Of a stretch of DNA of 64,000 bases, positions 59,126 to 64,000 are shown piece by piece. Source of the DNA: Cyanobacteria bacterium SZAS-4 (GTDB taxonomy: Bacteria > Cyanobacteriota > Vampirovibrionia > Obscuribacterales > Obscuribacteraceae); NCBI GenBank assembly GCA_018266255.1, contig JAFEAT010000008.1, positions 124,001 to 188,000 of the forward strand. Direction: 5' to 3'. The notes beneath the pieces are model-generated. The model ran no database searches and was not told the DNA's origin. It saw nothing but the letters and a program-made list of their open reading frames with translations. Within the stretch, counting starts at the first letter, position 1. Every line of letters begins with the position of its first letter. A program made the translations under genes and the position numbers.

Positions 59126-60931
59126 ATGCGCAAACGATCATCACTGTCAGTAAAAGTGCTCGCCCTGGTGCTTTGTCCACTTGCATTTCAGCTTGTTTTT
59201 CTGGTTTGGATAGCGAAGCTCGAACGTGACGCTGATCAGCAGTTAAGCATGTCTCTGCATGCCGAAAAGATATCCGAAACGATCAATAGACTGTCTTCAG
59301 ACATTTTCGATTTTGCGGCTCTCTGCAACACCGAAAATGCAATGAACACGCTTGGCAGTGATGCGGCATTTTATGACCTGCAGCAAAAGATAGCCAACCA
59401 CTACGAAGAGCTTCGCAATCTGACCAAAGACAATGAAGACGTAAGGGTCATTGTCGAGGGATCTGAAGCGGCCATGCATCGCATGGTAGACACGTCACAG
59501 AAGTTGAAAGCAACAGAAAATACTGAAAAAGATCACCAATATCGAAAAGTTCTGTGGCGGTCGTTCAGAGCAGATTTGAAGAATGTTTTGTACGGTGGTT
59601 TGGCGGAAGTCGCGAAGGGACAGAAGAAGTTTGCTCAGTCAAGTGCGGAAGCGCAATTGTCGCTGCGCGCTTTCTCTCAAAATGTTGCTATGTCTGGTGC
59701 CCTGGTCACCATCTGTTTTGCTGCGATCATCGCTGTTTATTTCCTGAAGAATGTCACAAACCGATTGAAGGTGCTTAACGACAATGCAGGAAGACTGGCT
59801 GCGGGAGCGCCCCTCAGTCCGAAGCTGCCCGGTAATGACGACATCGCTTTTCTTGATGCCACCTTCCATGAGATGGCTGCAGCATTGCAAGAATCAGCGA
59901 GAAAAGAGCAGGCTGTCGTTGACAACGCCCGAGACTTCATTTGCTCACTGGACAAGTCTGGTCGATTCACATCAGCGAATCCGGCTTGTCGTCAGTTGCT
60001 CGGATTGGGACCAGACGAGATATTGGGAACACACCTCGCTGACTATCTGGCAGACGATCGAAGTGTCGCGCAGACTTTCATGAAAGATTTGATCAAAGCT
60101 GGTCAGATGGATAATGTCGGTTTGAGTTTGCGCAGACACGATGGTGTGACTCTTCAAACGATTTGGTCTTCGCATTGGTCAGAAGAACGCACCTCGGCTT
60201 CATGCATCGTTCACGATATTTCCGAGCAACACGCAGCGCAACAACTTCGGCGTGAATTGGTGGCAATGATTACGCATGATTTGAGAACTCCACTGACTAC
60301 TTTGAACAATGTATTTACGCTGCTGCAGCGCGGAGAGCATTGCAAGATGGACGAGGAAGGCGAGCGAATAACTTCTATGGCCACTCGCCAGGTAGAGAAA
60401 ATGGCAAATCTCGTCAACGATCTTCTCGACATAGACAAGATCAATTCTGGTCAAATGCACGTTGATATTTCTAAGGTTTTGCTCGATGAATGTTTTGGAG
60501 CTTGTTCGGAAAATCTCAAAATTCTGGCGCGTGATAAGCAGGTAACGCTCGAGTTTGTATCGACAACACTAATGGTGCTTGGCGAAGAAGAAAAAATCGA
60601 TCGCATATTAACAAACCTTGTAGCTAACGCAATCAAGTTCTCGCCCAAAGGCGGAACAATCTCGGTCGACGTGATAGACAAGGATGGCTTGGCTTATATA
60701 AGTGTAGAAGATCAAGGACCTGGAATTCCGAGCGACCAATTCCAGACGATTTTCGAGAGATTTCGTCAGTCAGATTCCAGTCACAGCAGCATGGGATCAG
60801 GATTAGGACTGGCCATCTGCAAGGCTTTTGTTGAAGTGCAAAACGGTAAGATCTGGGTTGAGAGTTCTTCAGATAAAGGCACCAAGTTCATGTTTACCCT
60901 GCCGTTAGTGGTTACGGTAGAGCCAGGCTAG
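59126..60931 (+). CDS. Membrane sensor histidine kinase with HAMP and PAS domains
   Basis: In this 601-residue protein, TM1 (~8-30) and TM2 (~190-208) flank a ~160-residue periplasmic helical sensing region (CHASE3-like). A HAMP linker (~207-260) is followed by a PAS domain (~262-370; VVDNARDFICSLDKSGRFTSANPACRQLLG) and then HisKA with the phospho-accepting His384 in MITHDLRTPL. The HATPase has the N box (NLVANAIKFSPKGG with Asn501), DQGPGIP and GSGLGL. It should phosphorylate the regulator encoded divergently. The signal is unknown. The layout resembles cyanobacterial-type hybrid-free kinases, with a long extracytoplasmic sensor. Confidence 0.9.
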   Translation: MRKRSSLSVKVLALVLCPLAFQLVFLVWIAKLERDADQQLSMSLHAEKISETINRLSSDIFDFAALCNTENAMNTLGSDAAFYDLQQKIANHYEELRNLTKDNEDVRVIVEGSEAAMHRMVDTSQKLKATENTEKDHQYRKVLWRSFRADLKNVLYGGLAEVAKGQKKFAQSSAEAQLSLRAFSQNVAMSGALVTICFAAIIAVYFLKNVTNRLKVLNDNAGRLAAGAPLSPKLPGNDDIAFLDATFHEMAAALQESARKEQAVVDNARDFICSLDKSGRFTSANPACRQLLGLGPDEILGTHLADYLADDRSVAQTFMKDLIKAGQMDNVGLSLRRHDGVTLQTIWSSHWSEERTSASCIVHDISEQHAAQQLRRELVAMITHDLRTPLTTLNNVFTLLQRGEHCKMDEEGERITSMATRQVEKMANLVNDLLDIDKINSGQMHVDISKVLLDECFGACSENLKILARDKQVTLEFVSTTLMVLGEEEKIDRILTNLVANAIKFSPKGGTISVDVIDKDGLAYISVEDQGPGIPSDQFQTIFERFRQSDSSHSSMGSGLGLAICKAFVEVQNGKIWVESSSDKGTKFMFTLPLVVTVEPG

Positions 60932-61140
60932 ACCGTTTGTCACGAAATGGTTGTGTTCGATAGGCTGCTCGCTTGATGCTTGAACGCCTCAACAGAGCAG
61001 TGGTTCGACGGTCGTTGGTTGCTCTGATTCGACTCGCACATACTCCATAATTTGGTGAAAATTTTGGTACTGCTTGCGGATCGGGAACTCTATCGCAGCG
61101 GATCCGTTCTATACACCAAACGATATGGAGAATCATTATC

Positions 61141-61692
61141 ATGCTCAGTAAACGAATTTTGGGTTCGTCTCTTATTGCAACCCTTGCTTTCACAGCACCA
61201 GCATTTGCGCAATCGCAAATCGACAACAACCAACCAGTTCAAGGCTCGCTGCACAGCAGAGAGGTTGACCTACAGAACAAGTTGAACGCTTCATACGCAG
61301 CCGGTATGATCAGCTCGACGGAACTAGCTGAGATGCAACGAGACCTCGACGGAATTCTTGTAAAAGAAGAGCGCCAACGCACAAAGGCCGGCGGCATTAC
61401 AGATTCCAACTTCGACAGCATCTCTAAAGCTCTAGACTGTTTCGAAGGCAAAATCGTCGGCCACAACAGAAAAGTTGCGGCGACTTCCACTTCGAACTCA
61501 GTGATAATTCCTGCTGGAGTTCCAGTCACACCGATTACAGGAAATCAAAGTTCGATCGTACAGCCACCATCACCGACAGTTATGGTGCCTGCCACCACTC
61601 TCGTGCCAACCACGACAACAACGGAAATTGTAACTCCAGCTCCAGCTGCTGTGACAAAAACCACTACTGTTAGAACAGAAGTTACACCGTAG
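61141..61692 (+). CDS. Exported protein with one copy of the ~65-residue helical repeat
   Basis: This 183-residue protein has a signal peptide (LSKRILGSSLIATLAFTAPAFA, cut before QSQID). Residues ~40-105 carry the same unit as the genes at 9466 and 13115: LQNKLNASYAAGMIS, ELAEMQRDLDGIL, EERQRTKAGGIT, ISKALDCFEGKI. The C-terminal ~70 residues are a Thr/Val/Pro-rich linker-like tail (VVP, TTTT). GGAG precedes the ATG. It follows the sensor kinase gene by 209 nt and has an independent hairpin after it. The function is unknown. Confidence 0.65.
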   Translation: MLSKRILGSSLIATLAFTAPAFAQSQIDNNQPVQGSLHSREVDLQNKLNASYAAGMISSTELAEMQRDLDGILVKEERQRTKAGGITDSNFDSISKALDCFEGKIVGHNRKVAATSTSNSVIIPAGVPVTPITGNQSSIVQPPSPTVMVPATTLVPTTTTTEIVTPAPAAVTKTTTVRTEVTP

Positions 61693-61739
61693 CAGTGAAT
61701 TGCTCTCAGTGCTCTTCTGAGTGAATCGTAGGAACTAGT

Positions 61740-61774
61740 AAACTCGAAGCGGCTTGCATGGCTGGTTCGAGTTT
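61740..61774 (+). other. Perfect 9-bp stem-loop downstream of the exported-protein gene
   Basis: AAACTCGAA (61740-61748) and TTCGAGTTT (61766-61774) pair exactly around a 17-nt loop. The tail is GCACTTTG, without a proper T-run, so it is at most a weak terminator for the gene ending at 61692. Confidence 0.4.
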
Positions 61775-61827
61775 GCACTTTGCACTACGGCGTGACCGCT
61801 CTGTTCAAACTCCGGTCGCGTGGTGCC

Positions 61828-62067
61828 TTAGTCCAGAGTAGTATTGAATATGGTACCATGCACGCCAGGGAGGCCAGTCTTTGGCAAACTATTACTATCA
61901 ATTCTGTTATTCTCCAAAACCTCATATGGACCAGCTCCTTTATACGGATCGAGCCTGCCTGAATCAAGCTCATAAAAATTTTTTACGTCTCTTTCGCACC
62001 AATTTACAACGCGATCGAATTTATTCGATGAAGGGGGTGTGAATAGTCGTTGTTGTTTTGGTACCAT
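61828..62067 (-). CDS. Small hypothetical protein, uncertain
   Basis: A 79-codon frame begins at an ATG with AAGG about 8 nt upstream. The product is polar (DRVVNWCERDVKNFYELDSG, GPYEVLENNRIDS) with no family I recognise. The frame can be extended 16 codons to a TTG. It lies in the gap between the repeat protein and the MFS transporter and has gene-like composition, but it could be spurious. Confidence 0.35.
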   Translation of the reverse strand: MVPKQQRLFTPPSSNKFDRVVNWCERDVKNFYELDSGRLDPYKGAGPYEVLENNRIDSNSLPKTGLPGVHGTIFNTTLD

Positions 62068-62178
62068 GCAATTACCTTGTGTTGTGATTCGAACTATATA
62101 GTTCAAATTTGGCAAAGGCTTGGCGTGAAAAACTTGAAAGATTAAATGGCGTTCTGGGCAATGATTTTAGGGGGCGCC

Positions 62179-63441
62179 TTAAACGGTGGGCGATTTTGCT
62201 GGCTCTCTGTAGAGAGTGCGCATATCGAGTTTTCGCAACTTGGGCGCTTTGATCGCCGTGATGATCACAACTAGCAGTGTGAGTGATCCACCCACAACCA
62301 CAGAACGTACTAAACCGAGCAGTTTTGCTGCTACCCCAGATTCGAACTCACCGATTTCGTTGGAAGATCCGATGAAGATGTTATTCACGGCAGATACTCT
62401 GCCTTTCATATCGTCAGGTGTCAACAATTGGTAGATGGTGCCACGCAGGTAGACGCTGATGCCGTCGAGCATCCCGCTAACTGCTAATAGCACCAGGGCG
62501 ATGTAGAAATTCTGGGTCAAACCAAAACCGATCATGCATAGTCCAAAGCCAGCTACTGAGTAGAGAAAGATATAGCCTGCGTCCTTTGTAATCGGTTTGT
62601 GCGCGAGATATGCCGCGACCAGAAGTGCCCCCACAGATGGTGCGGCTCGCAAGATGCCCAACGCTTGCGGACCCATATGAAAAATTTCGTCGGTGAAAAT
62701 CGGCAGCAGCGCTACGGCGCCTCCGAACAGCACGGCGAACAAATCCATGGCCATGGCTGCCAAAATGATCTGATTGGAGAAGACAAATTGCAATCCCTCT
62801 TTGATGTTTTCAACGACGCTGGCTTCTTTCTTTTCTTCGACTTTCATGCGCGCCTTTACACGTAAAAAAAGTAGAAAAGCTCCAAACAGAAGAAGGGTTG
62901 AAACTAAATAAGTGGCCGGTGCTGCCAACCAGAGAAAGAGAATGCCGCCTACAATTGGACCTGCGACCGCTGAAGCTTGCCATGCTGCACTGCCCCATGC
63001 TGCTGCATTAGCGTAATGTTCACGGGGCACGATGTCGCCCGTTAAGCCGAATACCGCCGGTCCATAGAATCCACGCGCAAACCCAGACAGGGCAATGATT
63101 AGATAGATCAGCCCAGCCAATAAACTATTGTCTTTAATCGCGGCGGAGCAGCCTGACAACGCGCCAACGCATAGTACCAATGTAAAAAGACACCATAGTG
63201 CGATTTTACGTCGATCTACGCGATCGGCCACGTGTCCGGCGTAAAGTGCCACACCGATAGAAGGAAGCGCCTCTGACAATCCCACTAAACCTAATGCTAG
63301 TGGGTCTTTTGTCAGTGCGTAGACCTGCCACCCCACCGCCATACTCTGAATCTGGAGCGCAATTGTGCCAAGCAAACGCCCAGCGAGAAGCGCACGAAAA
63401 TCGGCGATTTTAAGCGATGCGTACGGGCTTGAATCCGTCAT
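62179..63441 (-). CDS. MFS transporter (EntS-like exporter group)
   Basis: This 420-residue protein has about 12 membrane helices in two halves. Motif A-like loops appear as GHVADRVDRRKIALW (after TM2) and a degenerate one in the second half. The cytosolic loop near residue 200 (RVKARMKVEEKKEASV) separates the halves. The start of the protein (SLKIADFRALLAGRLLGTIALQIQSMAVGWQVYALT) is typical of the EntS/multidrug group. The substrate is unknown; members export siderophores or drugs. The ATG at 63441 is preferred over the TTG one codon upstream. Confidence 0.8.
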   Translation of the reverse strand: MTDSSPYASLKIADFRALLAGRLLGTIALQIQSMAVGWQVYALTKDPLALGLVGLSEALPSIGVALYAGHVADRVDRRKIALWCLFTLVLCVGALSGCSAAIKDNSLLAGLIYLIIALSGFARGFYGPAVFGLTGDIVPREHYANAAAWGSAAWQASAVAGPIVGGILFLWLAAPATYLVSTLLLFGAFLLFLRVKARMKVEEKKEASVVENIKEGLQFVFSNQIILAAMAMDLFAVLFGGAVALLPIFTDEIFHMGPQALGILRAAPSVGALLVAAYLAHKPITKDAGYIFLYSVAGFGLCMIGFGLTQNFYIALVLLAVSGMLDGISVYLRGTIYQLLTPDDMKGRVSAVNNIFIGSSNEIGEFESGVAAKLLGLVRSVVVGGSLTLLVVIITAIKAPKLRKLDMRTLYREPAKSPTV

Positions 63442-63472
63442 CAATTGGTGCTTCCTGCGTGTCGTTGCTCAG

Positions 63473-64000
63473 CTAAACGACCGCTTTACCCATGTATCGC
63501 AACAGGTCCCGATACTGGCTCTGTGTATTTAGATAGTCAGAGTGTTCTGCGCCAATTATGTCTTTTTTCATGTTCAGTGTCATTTTGAAAAATTCCTCTG
63601 CTTCGGAATTCATCTGCTGCGCGCGACACAATAGCGCCAAACTGTTCAGCGATTTGGCGACGATCATCGATCCCGGCCACGCTTCGTGAGCCTCTGTAAT
63701 TACGCAATATCTGAACAATTCGTAACTCTCTTCGTACTGCTGCTGCTCGAATTTCATAGCAGCCAGCGAGAAAATCCTGAAATTCAGATTCTGCCAGCGA
63801 TCTACAGATTGCGCCTGGTCAGAGGTTGGTAGATTTTTAAGCGCGCTCAGGTCGAAGTGCTGCTTGGCGAGCTGAGTTTCGCCCAACCTTGTGTAGACAA
63901 GCGCAAGTGCAAAATGTGTCAGCCTTGTGTGTATATGCTGCTCTCCGAGGATCTTTCGATAAACTGCGAGCGAATATTCAATTAAGGCTTTGGCGCTGTC
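63473..64000 (-). CDS. TPR protein, C-terminal part (partial)
   Basis: The frame is open to the window edge without a stop, so the gene begins outside. The visible 175 residues form tandem TPR helices with the A-L/W-Y spacing (RLTHFALALVYTRLGETQLAKQHF, YEESYELFRYCVITEA, LNSLALLCRAQQMNSEAEEFF), of the kind followed by 'HSDYLNTQSQYRDLL' in Nephrocystin-like repeats. A TTG near 63886 is probably not the true start because the repeat pattern continues upstream. The function is unknown. Confidence 0.7.
   Translation of the reverse strand, partial: DSAKALIEYSLAVYRKILGEQHIHTRLTHFALALVYTRLGETQLAKQHFDLSALKNLPTSDQAQSVDRWQNLNFRIFSLAAMKFEQQQYEESYELFRYCVITEAHEAWPGSMIVAKSLNSLALLCRAQQMNSEAEEFFKMTLNMKKDIIGAEHSDYLNTQSQYRDLLRYMGKAVV

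Noticed and set aside
1..64000. CRISPR array, tRNA, rRNA, insertion sequence or prophage
   Set aside because: No regularly spaced direct repeats, transposase or phage structural genes were seen, and no cloverleaf or rRNA-like stretch was recognised. This was by reading only; a tRNA or CRISPR finder run would settle it.

Overview
The window reads as chromosome from a Gram-negative-type bacterium of moderate GC content. Two RND efflux systems, one with a TolC-like outer-membrane factor, and many exported or lipobox proteins show a double-membrane envelope. Abundant TPR proteins, a glycine-rich surface protein and many exported proteins of unknown family would fit the non-photosynthetic cyanobacterial relatives (Melainabacteria/Vampirovibrionia, for example Obscuribacterales). 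That placement is inference from gene style; no rRNA or other marker gene is present. I found no tRNA, rRNA, CRISPR array, insertion sequence or prophage.

Layout. 0-6 kb: the tail of a methyltransferase, then a minus-strand envelope cluster (CAP-domain protein, TadG-like protein, lipoprotein, membrane-anchored calpain-like protease). 6-13 kb: two small proteins, argD, a membrane protein, a secreted protein built from a ~65-residue helical repeat, and a HAD phosphatase fused to a HerA-like ATPase. 13-19 kb: a second protein with the same repeat, a CzcA/CzcB-type metal efflux pair and a secreted unknown. 19-26 kb: glucosaminidase, TPR/J-domain protein, GNAT and a 995-residue protein ending in a complete-looking GH14 beta-amylase. 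26-30 kb: exported unknowns, including one with a repeated RLxRLE motif and a glycine-rich protein. 30-39 kb: a tightly overlapping RND pump, membrane-fusion protein, outer-membrane factor and MscS-channel operon. 39-45 kb: a zinc-ribbon protein, a TonB-C/TPR protein, a retron, ligD and ku. 45-54 kb: LysM protein, sugar-type oxidoreductase, glycogen debranching enzyme, TPR protein, argC and argB. 54-64 kb: guanine deaminase, EVE protein, GNAT fusion, EF-hand protein, a divergent two-component pair, a third repeat protein, an MFS transporter and a truncated TPR gene.

The most notable item is the retron at 40.4-41.6 kb. The reverse transcriptase carries both retron-specific motifs (NAxxH and VTG). 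The 364-nt non-coding stretch before it holds a promoter-like sequence, then a ~22-nt inverted repeat (12-bp perfect core) enclosing 150 nt that fold into short hairpins and one long imperfect hairpin. This is the expected a1-msr-msd-a2 layout. It lies directly downstream of ku-ligD on the same strand and has no recognisable effector gene.

Functional links: argD, argC and argB belong to arginine synthesis, and argB has a long leader with mutually exclusive hairpins. The beta-amylase and GlgX suggest alpha-glucan storage and breakdown. Ku plus LigD form a two-gene end-joining pathway. The efflux operons, CAP, calpain, LysM and repeat proteins point to heavy investment in the cell envelope.
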